Shown piece after piece: positions 32,752-41,051 of a stretch of 64,000 nucleotides of DNA; positions within the stretch are counted from its first letter, which is position 1, and the number at the start of each line of letters is the position of its first letter. Position numbers and translations under genes: made by a program. Under the pieces are notes generated by a model, which searched no databases, was not told the DNA's origin, and worked only from the letters and a program-made list of their open reading frames with translations. Source of the stretch: Cellulomonas humilata (GTDB lineage: Bacteria > Actinomycetota > Actinomycetes > Actinomycetales > Cellulomonadaceae); the NCBI RefSeq assembly GCF_030814415.1, contig NZ_JAUSVB010000006.1, forward strand, positions 62,001-126,000, read 5' to 3'.

Positions 32752-33573
32752 TCATGCGCCTGTGCCGATCCACGCGCGTGTCATCGTCTGCACGGTGGAC
32801 CCGTCGAGGTCGGCCAGCTTGGTCCCCGCGAACGCCCGCGCGGTCGGCGACGTCTGCACGCGGACGGGTGGGTCCTCGTCCATGAGGAGCTCGACCAGGA
32901 GAGCGGCGACGTCGTCGGCGGACTGGGCGTTGGCGAACGCGCCCGCGGTCCGCTCGAGGTAGGCGGCCAGCAGGGGCGCATACGGCCCGTCGTCGGCCGA
33001 GGGGCGCCCGACGTTCGCGACGAACTCGCTGGCCACGGCGCCGGGTTCGACGATCACGACCCGCACGCCCAGCGCCGCGGCGACGGGCGCGAGGCTCTCG
33101 AGGAACCCCTCGACGGCGAACTTGGCGGCGCAGTACGCGTCGTTGAACGGCTGGCCGACGACGCCCCCGACGCTCGAGATCGTCAGCAGCCGCCCGCCCG
33201 ACGCGCGCAGGTGCGGCAACGCCGCCTGGGTCATGGCGACGACCCCGAAGAAGTTGAGCTCCATGTTCGCGCGGAACGCGTCCATGCCGAGGGTCTCGGC
33301 GGTGCCGACCTGGCCGGCCCCGGCGTTGTTGACCACCGCGTCCAGGGAGCCGTGGTCGGCGACGACGGACGCGACCACGGCGTCGACGGCGGCGTGGTCG
33401 GTCACGTCCAGCGCACGGAGGTCGAGCGGGAACCCGGCGCCGCGCTCGCGGAGGACCGAGGCCTTGGAGAGGTCCCGCATCGTCGCGACGGTGGTCCAGC
33501 CGGCGTCCGCGGCGGCCAGCGCGGTCTCCAGCCCGATGCCGGTGGAGGTGCCGGTGATGAGGACGGTGGGCAT
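32752..33573 (-). CDS. Short-chain dehydrogenase/reductase
   Basis: A 273-aa SDR with cofactor motif TGTSTGIG (residues about 7-14), NNAGAG, catalytic Ser in ISSVGGV, YCAAKFA as YxxxK, and VEPGAVASEF after it. It resembles the actinobacterial 'SDR family oxidoreductase' group related to retinol or 17-beta-hydroxysteroid dehydrogenases; the substrate is unknown. ATG 33573 with GGAGGTCCTC just upstream is preferred to a longer in-frame reading. It is divergent from the histidine kinase gene. Confidence 0.88.
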   Translation of the reverse strand: MPTVLITGTSTGIGLETALAAADAGWTTVATMRDLSKASVLRERGAGFPLDLRALDVTDHAAVDAVVASVVADHGSLDAVVNNAGAGQVGTAETLGMDAFRANMELNFFGVVAMTQAALPHLRASGGRLLTISSVGGVVGQPFNDAYCAAKFAVEGFLESLAPVAAALGVRVVIVEPGAVASEFVANVGRPSADDGPYAPLLAAYLERTAGAFANAQSADDVAALLVELLMDEDPPVRVQTSPTARAFAGTKLADLDGSTVQTMTRAWIGTGA

Positions 33574-33755
33574 GAGGACCTCCGGGGGTGGTTCGGGTGC
33601 GCCGTTCCATCCTCCGCCCGCTCTCGTCGGTCCGCTCAGACGTCGGGCGTGGTCCTTGCTCAGGGCGGTGCACGGTGACGGCCGACCCGAGGACGACGTC
33701 GATCTCCGCCGCGCGGCTGAGGCGGCCGGAGCGGGCGGCACGCGACGATGACGCC

Positions 33756-35024
33756 GTGACGACGACAGCCGGCCCACCTCCCGCCCAGACGACAGCCGGT
33801 GCACCTCCCGCCCAGACGACCGCCCACGCCCGGCCGGCTGACGATCCGCCCGCCGCCTACTCGTGGCGCTGGTGGGTCCCGTCGGGCGTGGTCGCGCTGG
33901 TGGTCGCGATGTTCCTGCTGGCCACCCCGGAGGTGGGCCGGTTCCTGCTGTTCGACGTCGGGCTGTCGCCGGAGGACGGGTGGGTGTCGTTCGACCGGCT
34001 CGCCTTCCTCGGCGGTGCCTGTGTCGTCGTCGGGGTGGCGCTCGGACGCCGGTGGCCGGTCTGGGCGACCGCCCTCACGCTGCTCCCGTTCCTCGTGGTG
34101 CCGTGGTACGGCGCGATCGTCTGGGGGTGGTGGCTGGGGATCGTGGCCGTGGCCGTGCTGGCGGCGCTGGACGGGATCCGTCGTGCTGTGGTCCCCACGG
34201 CGGCCGCGCTGCTGGTGGCCGCCTGGTACTGCGGGACCGCGATACCGGCCTACCTGCCGATCGGTGCGGTCACCGCCGGCGGGCGTGGGGGATACGCGCG
34301 GGGGATCCTGACCGTGTACGTCGTCGCCGTCCTGACGGCGGTTGCCGTGGGCTACGCGGTCGGATCGGTCCGCCGGTCGCAGCGTCGCGTCGCCGATGCC
34401 CAGGTCACCGAGCGGCACGCCCTGGAGATCGAGTCCCTCGCCGGGGAGCGCGCCCGCCTTGCGCGGGACCTGCACGACGTGGTCGCGCACCATGTGTCGC
34501 TGGTCGCGGTCCGCGCGGAGTCGGCGCCGTTCCTGCACCCGGACCTGAACGACGACGCGCGCGAGGTCCTGGCGGCCATCGCGTCGGACGCCCGCGAGGC
34601 CCTCACGGAGCTGCGGCAGGTGCTCGTGGTGCTCCAACGCACGTCGGACGAGAGCGAGCGTGCTCCGCAGCCGACGGCGTGCGACGTCGACGACCTGGTG
34701 GCCTCCGCGGTCGCGGCGGGTCAGTCGGTCGCGCTCGACGGCTCGTGGCGCGACGTCCCGCCGGCGACCGGCTACGTGCTCTACCGAGCCGTCCAGGAAG
34801 GGCTGACCAATGCCCGACGGCACGCGGCGGGGAGCCTGACCACCGTGAGCCGGACGCAGTCGGCGACATCCGTGGGCCTCCGGATGTCCAACGCGGCAGA
34901 CGGCGGCGCGGAACCGGGTCGCGGCCTGATCGGGATGCGCGAACGCGTCGAGGCGCTGGGTGGCACCATGACGGCCGTGGTCGTCGACGGAGAGTTCGTG
35001 CTGGAGATCGAGGTGCCCGCGTGA
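33756..35024 (+). CDS. Two-component sensor histidine kinase (NarL/DesK-type HisKA_3)
   Basis: A 422-aa membrane kinase. After a Pro/Thr/Ala-rich cytoplasmic tail of about 30 residues come five or six hydrophobic helices (residues about 40-200), a linker, and HisKA_3 with the phospho-accepting His240 in RDLHDVVAHHVSLV. The ATPase domain is short, with VQEGLTNARRHA (N-box) and GRGLIGMRERV (G-box). No extracellular sensor domain is evident, so the membrane helices probably sense the stimulus. The GTG start at 33756 is uncertain. Its stop overlaps the response-regulator GTG at 35021. Confidence 0.88.
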   Translation: MTTTAGPPPAQTTAGAPPAQTTAHARPADDPPAAYSWRWWVPSGVVALVVAMFLLATPEVGRFLLFDVGLSPEDGWVSFDRLAFLGGACVVVGVALGRRWPVWATALTLLPFLVVPWYGAIVWGWWLGIVAVAVLAALDGIRRAVVPTAAALLVAAWYCGTAIPAYLPIGAVTAGGRGGYARGILTVYVVAVLTAVAVGYAVGSVRRSQRRVADAQVTERHALEIESLAGERARLARDLHDVVAHHVSLVAVRAESAPFLHPDLNDDAREVLAAIASDAREALTELRQVLVVLQRTSDESERAPQPTACDVDDLVASAVAAGQSVALDGSWRDVPPATGYVLYRAVQEGLTNARRHAAGSLTTVSRTQSATSVGLRMSNAADGGAEPGRGLIGMRERVEALGGTMTAVVVDGEFVLEIEVPA

Positions 35025-35668
35025 CCCGGGTCGTCGTCGCCGACGACCAGCCGGTCGTCCTGCAGGGCTTCGCGGCGATCATCGGAGCGGCACCGGACCT
35101 CGAGGTGGTCGGTTCGGCGAAGGACGGCCGCGAGCTGCTGCGGCTGGTCGCGTCCGAGAAGCCCGACGTCGCGGTGGTCGACGTGCGGATGCCGGTGCTC
35201 GACGGGATCGCGGCCACCCAGCGGATCAGCGCGGAGCACCCGTCGACCCGCGTCCTGATCCTGACGACGTTCGACCTGGACGAGTACGTGTACGACGCCC
35301 TGCGCGCGGGAGCCAGCGGCTTCCTGCTGAAGGACGTGACGGCGGACCGGCTGGTCGAGGCGGTGCGGATGGTCGCGGAGGGCTCGATGCTGCTGGGGCC
35401 CACGGTCACCCGGCGGCTGGTCGAGGACTTCACCACGCGGTCGCCGGCGCCGACCAGGGCGAAGGGTCTCGACGACCTCACGCCCCGCGAGCTCGAGATC
35501 CTGAGGGCGGTGGCGCGAGGGCTGTCGAACGCGGAGATCGGTGCGGAGCTGTGGATCGCCGAGCCGACCGTGAAGTCGCACGTCTCGGAGGCGCTGCGCA
35601 AGCTGGGCTGCCGGGACCGGGTGCAGCTGGTGATCGCGGCCTACGAGTCGGGGCTCGTGGGGTCCTGA
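35021..35668 (+). CDS. NarL/LuxR-family response regulator
   Basis: A 215-aa regulator. The receiver domain has the acidic pair in VVVADDQ, phospho-acceptor Asp54 (VVDVRMP), Thr-Thr-Phe switch and conserved Lys in FLLKDV. The C-terminal LuxR HTH (residues about 150-210) contains LTPRELEILRAVARGLSNAEI and VKSHVSEALRKLGCRDR. Partner of the adjacent kinase, with a GTGA overlap. Its last 28 nt overlap the end of a convergent methyltransferase gene. The regulon is unknown; the divergent SDR gene is a plausible local target. Confidence 0.92.
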   Translation: MTRVVVADDQPVVLQGFAAIIGAAPDLEVVGSAKDGRELLRLVASEKPDVAVVDVRMPVLDGIAATQRISAEHPSTRVLILTTFDLDEYVYDALRAGASGFLLKDVTADRLVEAVRMVAEGSMLLGPTVTRRLVEDFTTRSPAPTRAKGLDDLTPRELEILRAVARGLSNAEIGAELWIAEPTVKSHVSEALRKLGCRDRVQLVIAAYESGLVGS

Positions 35669-36480
35669 CGGCGCCGGCCGACGTAGAGCAGGTGCCCGGC
35701 GGTCGCGAGCACACCGGGATCCGACGCCGTCGCGACGAGACGGTCGAGCAGCCGGGTGTACGCCGCCGGGTCCTCGAGCCGGAGCTCCTCGAGCCCGTCC
35801 TCGACGCCCGTGAGGAACCCGTGCGTCGAAGCCAGCGTCACCGTCGAGAAGCCGTGCGACTCGAAGAACGGCGCGACGTCGCGCGGCTCGACGCCGTACA
35901 CGTGGGTGAACCGGTCGGGGACGGCGTTCTCGAACACGCCGTCGTCGAGCAGGCGGTCCAGGACCGCGGGATCTGCCAGCTGCCACCGCTCGTCGGGCAG
36001 CGACAGGAGCCGGCGCACGGAGACGTACCGCGGCATGAGCGCGACGGCGACCCGACCACCGGGTCGCGTGACCCGCGCGAGCTCCCGGGCAGCGAGCGCG
36101 CGGTCGGGGGCCGTCGTCAGGTGGTACATCGGCCCGAGGCTGAGGACCGAGTCGAAGGTGGCGTCGCCCCAGCGCGAGAGGTCCCGGGCGTCGATCTGGA
36201 CGACCTCCCGGACCGTGCCCGCAGGCAGTGACGACTCGGCGATGGCGAGCAGCTCGGGGGACAGGTCCGCCAGGGTCACGTCCCAGCCGAGCTCCGCGAG
36301 CCACACGGAGTACGGCCCGGTGCCGCCGCCGAGGTCGAGCGCGCGACCGGGTGCGCCGAGGTGGGGTTCCAGGAGCCGGGTGGTCAGCACGCGCTCGAGC
36401 AGACCCTCCGCGGAGAGCAGCCGGTCGCGCTCGTGCTGGCTCTTCGCGGCGTAGTAGGCCTGCACGGCCGACGGGTCCAT
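35641..36480 (-). CDS. Class I SAM-dependent methyltransferase
   Basis: A 279-aa methyltransferase. SAM-binding motif I is ALDLGGGTGPYS, with motif II LADLSPELLAIAE and the post-motif DSVLSLGPMYHL. The 'GPMYHL' phrase is typical of a group of actinobacterial ubiquinone/menaquinone-methylase-like proteins with unknown small-molecule acceptors. The ATG at 36480 overlaps the stop of the upstream methyltransferase (ATGA), giving a two-methyltransferase operon; the 3' end overlaps the response-regulator gene on the other strand. Confidence 0.85.
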   Translation of the reverse strand: MDPSAVQAYYAAKSQHERDRLLSAEGLLERVLTTRLLEPHLGAPGRALDLGGGTGPYSVWLAELGWDVTLADLSPELLAIAESSLPAGTVREVVQIDARDLSRWGDATFDSVLSLGPMYHLTTAPDRALAARELARVTRPGGRVAVALMPRYVSVRRLLSLPDERWQLADPAVLDRLLDDGVFENAVPDRFTHVYGVEPRDVAPFFESHGFSTVTLASTHGFLTGVEDGLEELRLEDPAAYTRLLDRLVATASDPGVLATAGHLLYVGRRRQDPTSPDS

Positions 36481-37202
36481 CAGGGCCGCCGCACCAGCGC
36501 GAAGACGCCCCAGCCGAGGTACGGCCGCTGGTGGGTGACGTACTCCAGGGGCGCCGTCGACAGCTCGTGCCGCAGGGCCGGTGCCAGCTCGTCGTCCGGG
36601 TTCTCGTCGAGGAACCGCCGCACGTTCAGCCACTGCGCGGCCACGTACCGGTCCCAGCTGGCCTCGTCGGCGAGCACCATCTCGACCAGGTCCCAGCCGG
36701 CGTCGCGGGTCTGCTCGACCAGGGCCGGCAGGGTCACGAAGTCGCCGATCGCGAGGGCCGCCTCCGGGGGGTCGGTCCGCCAGAACGGCTCGCCGACGAG
36801 CGCGATCCCGCCGGGTCGCAGGGACCGACCCAGGAGGTCGAGCGTGCCGACGACCCCGCCGCCGATCCACGTCGCGCCCACGCACGAGGCGATGTCGACC
36901 GCCGACTCCGCCACGTAGCCGGAGGCGTCGCCCTGCACGAACGTCACCTCGACCCCGAGTGACGCCGCCCGCTCGCGGGCCGCCGCGACGAACACCGTGC
37001 TCAGGTCGACTCCGGTGCCGACCGTCCCGTGGTCCCGCGCCCAGGTGCACAGCAGCTCGCCCTTGCCGCACGCGAGGTCGAGCAGCGTGGTGCCGGGGGT
37101 CAGGTGCAGCGCGCGGCCGAGGGTGGCCAGCTGGGCGTCGGTGAACGGGTCGAGGATCCGGTGGCTGCTCTCACGGATCGTGTGGTGACGGGGGAGGTCC
37201 AT
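36480..37202 (-). CDS. Class I SAM-dependent methyltransferase
   Basis: A 240-aa methyltransferase with motif I LLDLACGKGELL and motif II TGVDLSTVFVAAARERA, followed by VTFVQGDASGYV (acidic residue contacting adenine). The acceptor is unknown; the C-terminal WDRYVAAQWLNVRRFLDENP region is shared with small SAM methyltransferases of actinobacteria. First gene of a coupled pair with 35641-36480. ATG at 37202; the upstream region 37203-37324 separates it from the divergent DUF6345 gene. Confidence 0.85.
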   Translation of the reverse strand: MDLPRHHTIRESSHRILDPFTDAQLATLGRALHLTPGTTLLDLACGKGELLCTWARDHGTVGTGVDLSTVFVAAARERAASLGVEVTFVQGDASGYVAESAVDIASCVGATWIGGGVVGTLDLLGRSLRPGGIALVGEPFWRTDPPEAALAIGDFVTLPALVEQTRDAGWDLVEMVLADEASWDRYVAAQWLNVRRFLDENPDDELAPALRHELSTAPLEYVTHQRPYLGWGVFALVRRP

Positions 37203-37324
37203 GCGCCGGACGTTACGTCCGGCAGGGCACCCGGGCGAGCAGATATGACCCGCGACCGCGGTATCACTCCGTCGGACGTCCCTCTCGTTCTCGGTGACAG
37301 GACCGACGGCGAAGGGGGACGACG

Positions 37325-38113
37325 ATGTCGTACGGCATCGGCACCGAGTGGATCAACGCGTACAACAACCTCAACGCGCTGACCCACGAGCACGAGGACG
37401 CAGGCGGCTTCTACGACGAGCTGCGTGTGCACGACGGCGCGACCGGGAAGTTCAACTGGGGCGACGGCAACGCGTTCGAGGACGACTTCAAGGCGAACGC
37501 CCGCGGAGGGCACGCCGACCAGTGGGTGGAGCAGGCCGACATCGTCTACTTCACCGGGCACGGCAGCCCGAGCGGCTTCTACTTCCGCAGCGACGTACCC
37601 GACGACTCCCAGGTGCAGGGCGACTTCACGACGAGCGCGGCCGGCAACGACGGCGACCTGCGCCTCGGCCACGGCGACCTGGAGTGGTTGGGCCTGGAGG
37701 TGTGCAACACCCTGCAGATGGACGCGTTCCAGCAGGGGGCCAACCGCGACGTCTTCGACCGGTGGGCCGACGCGTTCGAGGGTCTGCACGCCCTGCTGAG
37801 CTTCACGACGACGAGCCTCGACCTGGCCAACCCGGGGCGGGCCTTCGCGTCCGCGCTCGACGGCCGGTGGATGACCGCCATGTACGGCATCCCGGAGTTC
37901 CTCATCGGCCGCCACCCGATGCGCGTGATCGACGCGTGGTTCTGGATGGCGCAGTTCACGCAGCCCAGCTGGGTGGAGTCGGCGGTGCTCTACGCCAACA
38001 GCTCCGGCACCAACACCGGCGCGGACTTCCTGCACGGCCACGGCTTCGTCAGCACCGACCCGCACCGCGGCGGCTCCTGGTTCTCCTGGACCTGGATCCC
38101 GCACGCCTGCTGA
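37325..38113 (+). CDS. DUF6345 protein with caspase-like (clan CD) His-Cys dyad
   Basis: A 262-aa protein without a signal peptide. It matches DUF6345: GTEWINAYNNLN at the start, NWGDGNAFEDDF, then IVYFTGHGSPSGFYF and LEWLGLEVCNTLQM. The hydrophobic strand ending in His-Gly (His79) and a second strand ending in Cys127 are the layout of clan CD cysteine peptidases (caspase, gingipain, legumain). Proteolysis is therefore plausible but not shown. A long insertion of Gly/Asp-rich sequence lies between the two. ATG 37325 follows AAGGGGG. The next gene, 30 nt downstream, encodes a propeptide-like protein, suggesting a functional pair. Confidence 0.75.
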   Translation: MSYGIGTEWINAYNNLNALTHEHEDAGGFYDELRVHDGATGKFNWGDGNAFEDDFKANARGGHADQWVEQADIVYFTGHGSPSGFYFRSDVPDDSQVQGDFTTSAAGNDGDLRLGHGDLEWLGLEVCNTLQMDAFQQGANRDVFDRWADAFEGLHALLSFTTTSLDLANPGRAFASALDGRWMTAMYGIPEFLIGRHPMRVIDAWFWMAQFTQPSWVESAVLYANSSGTNTGADFLHGHGFVSTDPHRGGSWFSWTWIPHAC

Positions 38114-38143
38114 GCGCTCGCACACTTCTCGAGAGGAACAGTC

Positions 38144-38938
38144 ATGACCACGATCTCGGTCGCCCGTGTGCGACCTGCAGCCCTGGACGACGACCGCCTG
38201 CGGGCGCTCGCCGAGGCCTTCCGCATCGACGGTGACGTCGTGCGCACCGAGGAGGCGTTCGCCCTCGTCGGCAAGGAGGCCACCCTCGTGCACGGCGGAC
38301 CGGGCAACCGGCTCGCCGGCGTCACCACCCTGGTGGACACGGTCCGTGGCGTCGCCGCCACCGACCCCGAGAAGGAGCACCCCGAGCCGCTCCCCGCGGA
38401 GAAGGCACTGGGCGTCACCGCCGAGCTCACCGAACGCTTCGGGCTGGGCCCGACGGCCGCGCAGTTCGACGGCGTGCGGCTGGAGTCGACCATCGACGCC
38501 ACCGTCGTCCAGGCCGTGCGCTTCGACGGCAAGGAGCGGACGCGGTTCGCGGTGAAGACCGACGTGCGCAGCCGCGTGACGCTCGATGGCATCCCGGTGA
38601 CGGGTCCGCGGGCGGGCCTGAACGCCACGTTCCTCGACGACGGCCGGCCGCTGAGCCTCATGGCGACCACCTGGGACGCCGTCGAGCTGGACCACGAGGC
38701 GGAGCTCGTCGAGGAGGGCGAGGCGCTGGAGCGTGTCCTCGAGGCGGCGCGTCACCGCAAGGAGCGCCGGGGCACCGACCTCAAGGTCGTCTCGTCGGTG
38801 CTGGCCTACTGGGCTGCGCCGTACGAGGGCGGCGCCGACCTGCTGGCGCCCAGCTGGTTCATCGAGCTGGCTCACTCGGCCGACGAGTACGGGAACGACG
38901 GCCCGAAGCAGCTGGTCCGGGTCGGCGCGACCCGCTGA
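38144..38938 (+). CDS. Uncharacterised protein, propeptide (FTP/PepSY)-like, partner of the DUF6345 gene
   Basis: A 264-aa soluble protein of unknown function. The region 165-230 (RSRVTLDGIPVTGPRAGLNA, then FLDDGRPLSLMATTWDAVEL and a helix EEGEALERVLEAA) has the strand-turn-strand-helix pattern of peptidase propeptide/PepSY-type domains ('GipV.Ga.....d..G....v.g.....'). A later strand, SVLAYWAAPYEGGADLLAPSWFIEL, also fits ('Y......g...l.PaW'). This is recognition by eye, not a database match. ATG 38144 has GAGGAA upstream and lies 30 nt after the DUF6345 stop, followed by a strong terminator, so the two genes form one operon. Confidence 0.55.
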   Translation: MTTISVARVRPAALDDDRLRALAEAFRIDGDVVRTEEAFALVGKEATLVHGGPGNRLAGVTTLVDTVRGVAATDPEKEHPEPLPAEKALGVTAELTERFGLGPTAAQFDGVRLESTIDATVVQAVRFDGKERTRFAVKTDVRSRVTLDGIPVTGPRAGLNATFLDDGRPLSLMATTWDAVELDHEAELVEEGEALERVLEAARHRKERRGTDLKVVSSVLAYWAAPYEGGADLLAPSWFIELAHSADEYGNDGPKQLVRVGATR

Positions 38939-38943
38939 GCACG

Positions 38944-38981
38944 CGGACGGCCTGCGCCCGGAGGGGAGCGCAGGCCGTCCG
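38944..38981. terminator. Bidirectional hairpin terminator
   Basis: CGGACGGCCTGCGC (38944-38957) pairs perfectly with GCGCAGGCCGTCCG (38968-38981): a 14-bp stem with a 10-nt loop, placed between two convergent genes (stops at 38938 and 38985). Confidence 0.85.
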
Positions 38982-38984
38982 TCG

Positions 38985-39632
38985 TCACATGTCTCGGTAG
39001 CGCACGGCCTTGCCCAGCGCGGCGCGGAGCCCATCGGCGTCGAACCGCTGGATGTAGGCCGCGGTGTCGCGCTGGTAGCGCCAGCCCTCTGCGAGCGGGC
39101 CGACGTCGACCGTGTCGAAGCCCAGCTCGTCGATGAGCTCGGCCACCGCGGCGCGGGCCTCGTCCGAGTCGCCGGCGACGGCGAGCGCGCGACGGTCCGG
39201 CGTGCCGGCGGGGGCGCCCTGCGTGGTGAGATCGCCGGCCCCGATGTGGTTGAAGGCCTTGACCACGTGCGACTGCGGCAGGTGGCTCTGCAGGAGCTCC
39301 GAGACGGTGGTCGACTCGTCGTCCAGGGACGGGATCTGGCCGTCGCGCTGCGGGTAGTAGTTGTTGGTGTCGATGACGACCTTGCCGGCCAGGGGCGCGA
39401 CGGGCACGTCCTTCACGTTCTTGGTCGGGATGGTCACGACGACCACGTCCCCGGCCGCGGCGGCCTCGGCCGACGTCCCGGCGCGCGCCCGGTCGCCGAG
39501 CTGGTCCACCAGGTCGGTCAGGGTCTCCGGACCGCGGGAGTTGCTGACGACGACGTCGTAGCCCTGGGCGATCGCGAGCTGCGCGAGGGCGCCACCGATG
39601 TGGCCGGCGCCGATGAATCCGATAGTGGTCAT
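38985..39632 (-). CDS. NADPH-dependent F420 reductase-like / NAD(P)-binding oxidoreductase
   Basis: A 215-aa Rossmann protein of the F420-dependent NADP reductase family. It begins TTIGFIGAGHIGGALAQLA (GxGxxG dinucleotide fold), followed by VVVSNSRGPETL, where SNSRG is the NADP-phosphate-binding loop. The later VVIDTNNYYPQRDG and VVKAFNHIGA segments are family-typical. Whether it uses F420 or another acceptor is open. ATG at 39632; divergent from the universal stress gene, 52 nt apart. Confidence 0.85.
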   Translation of the reverse strand: MTTIGFIGAGHIGGALAQLAIAQGYDVVVSNSRGPETLTDLVDQLGDRARAGTSAEAAAAGDVVVVTIPTKNVKDVPVAPLAGKVVIDTNNYYPQRDGQIPSLDDESTTVSELLQSHLPQSHVVKAFNHIGAGDLTTQGAPAGTPDRRALAVAGDSDEARAAVAELIDELGFDTVDVGPLAEGWRYQRDTAAYIQRFDADGLRAALGKAVRYRDM

Positions 39633-39684
39633 GGTGGTGGGCAACCTCCGCGTCCCCGCTGGTGTTCCCGCGTAGCCTCGACAG

Positions 39685-40209
39685 GTGACCCGTTCCGCCC
39701 CGCACCCGTGGCACGGCGCCGTGGAGCCCGGCACCCCCACCCTCGTCGTCGGGGTGCTGCCGAACCAGTCACCGGCGGTCGTGCGTGGTGCCGCGTCGCT
39801 GGCACACGCGATGCGCGCGTCGTTGGTCTGCGTCTGGGCGGACCCGGCGCGGAGCTTCGTCGCCGAGGAGCCCGACGGCACCCTCGTCACCACCCCGCTG
39901 GACCCTGACCACGCCGACAGCCAGGCGGGGGACGGCGTCGCGGAGACCGCGCTGAGCAAGCAGCTCGCGGCGGACCTCGCAGGCGTGGACGTCCCGTGGA
40001 GGTTCGTCTACACCGTCGGCGAGGCGTCCCGGGCCCTGGCTCGGGTCGCGCGGGAGTCGGGCGCCCTGCTGATCGTCATCGGCAGTCGGCGTCCCGGGAT
40101 CGGCGGCTGGATGAACCACCTGATCGGCGGCTCCACGGCGGGTCACCTGGCGCACACCCAGTCCGTGCCCGTCACGATCGTCCCCCTCTCCTCGGGGGAC
40201 CACCCGTGA
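39685..40209 (+). CDS. Universal stress protein (UspA family)
   Basis: A 174-aa UspA-fold protein. It has LVVGVLPNQSPAVVRGAASLA (strand 1 and helix 1), the middle VYTVGEASRALARVARESGALLIVIGSRR, and the C-terminal ATP-loop-like GGSTAGHLAHTQSVPVTIVP, in which G-G-S-T resembles the nucleotide-binding G-x(9)-G-(S/T) signature. GTG 39685 is 6 nt after a TAGCCT -10 box, suggesting leaderless transcription. The stop overlaps the first fluoride-channel gene, so the three genes form one operon. Confidence 0.85.
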   Translation: MTRSAPHPWHGAVEPGTPTLVVGVLPNQSPAVVRGAASLAHAMRASLVCVWADPARSFVAEEPDGTLVTTPLDPDHADSQAGDGVAETALSKQLAADLAGVDVPWRFVYTVGEASRALARVARESGALLIVIGSRRPGIGGWMNHLIGGSTAGHLAHTQSVPVTIVPLSSGDHP

Positions 40210-40655
40210 CGCGATCGCCGCACCTCGACCCGCGCCTGGTCGCGGTCGTCGCGGTCGGCGGTGCCGTGGGCACGGCCGCGCGCTGGTCCCTGACGCAGAC
40301 GGTCGGCGCCTCGTCGAGCGGATGGCCGACGGCGACGTTCGTCGAGAACCTGCTGGGGTCCTTCCTCCTCGGGGCCCTGCTGGAGGTTCTGCTGCGCCGG
40401 GGTCAGGAGTCCCGACGGAGCCTCGTGATCCGGCTCGGTGCGGGGACCGGGGTGCTCGGCGGGTTCACGACGTTCAGCAGCCTCGCCATCGAGATGGAGC
40501 GGCTGCTCGCGGGCGGTCAGGCGACGATGGCGCTGGTGTACGGGGTGTCGAGCGTGGTGCTGGGGCTTCTCGCGTGCGTGGCGGGTATCGCCCTCGGCGC
40601 CCGGCACCACCGCTGGCGCCACGAGCGTCTGCCGCTGCCGGACGAGGCGCCGTGA
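40206..40655 (+). CDS. crcB: Fluoride channel subunit (CrcB/FluC), first copy
   Basis: A 149-aa four-helix membrane protein. Conserved positions are FVENLLGSFLLG (helix 2, with the pore Asn) and LGGFTTFSSLAIEME (helix 3 break with the TTFS Na+/F- site). Fluc proteins are dual-topology F- channels that lower cytoplasmic fluoride. A second copy follows directly, as in Gram-positive bacteria that build heterodimeric channels from two oppositely inserted homologues. GTG 40206 overlaps the usp stop; the stop overlaps the next GTG. Confidence 0.93.
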   Translation: MTRSPHLDPRLVAVVAVGGAVGTAARWSLTQTVGASSSGWPTATFVENLLGSFLLGALLEVLLRRGQESRRSLVIRLGAGTGVLGGFTTFSSLAIEMERLLAGGQATMALVYGVSSVVLGLLACVAGIALGARHHRWRHERLPLPDEAP

Positions 40656-41017
40656 CCCTGGTGCTGGTGGCCCTGCTCGGCGGGGTCGGTGCGGCGACGC
40701 GGTTCATGGTCGACGGTGCGGTGCGCTCCCGCTGGACGCGGGTCTTCCCGCTGGCCACCCTGGTGGTCAACGTCAGCGGCTCGCTCCTGATCGGCCTGCT
40801 GACCGGCGCGCACCTGTACCACGGCCTCGGTCCGCGCATGCTGCTGGTGGCCGCCACGGGCTTCTGCGGCGGGTACACCACGTTCTCGACCGCGATGGTG
40901 GAGACCGTGCGGCTGATCCAGGCGGGCGAGCTGCGCCGGGCGACCGCGAACGCGCTGGGGTCCTTGCTGTTGTGCCTCGGCGCAGCGGCACTCGGCGTCG
41001 GCATCATGGCGATCTAA
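40652..41017 (+). CDS. crcB: Fluoride channel subunit (CrcB/FluC), second copy
   Basis: A 121-aa FluC homologue: GGVGAATRFMVDGAV at the N terminus, TLVVNVSGSLLIGLLTG (helix 2 with the pore Asn) and GFCGGYTTFSTAMVETVRL (helix 3). The charge distribution differs from the first copy, as expected if the two subunits insert in opposite orientations. GTG 40652 overlaps the first copy's stop. No fluoride riboswitch was recognised upstream of the operon. Confidence 0.93.
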   Translation: MTLVLVALLGGVGAATRFMVDGAVRSRWTRVFPLATLVVNVSGSLLIGLLTGAHLYHGLGPRMLLVAATGFCGGYTTFSTAMVETVRLIQAGELRRATANALGSLLLCLGAAALGVGIMAI

Positions 41018-41019
41018 CG

Positions 41020-41038
41020 CACGATCGTACTGTTCGTG
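41020..41038. promoter_or_regulatory. Candidate TetR operator
   Basis: CACGA (41020-41024) and TCGTG (41034-41038) form an inverted repeat with a 9-nt centre, just upstream of a -10-like GATAGT (41038-41043) and the tetR ATG at 41052. The arms are short, so this is tentative. Confidence 0.4.
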
Positions 41039-41051
41039 ATAGTCATGTCCC

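Noticed and set aside
39633..39684. Fluoride riboswitch upstream of the usp-crcB operon
   Set aside because: The region is only 52 nt, lacks the conserved loop sequences, and the first gene appears to be leaderless.
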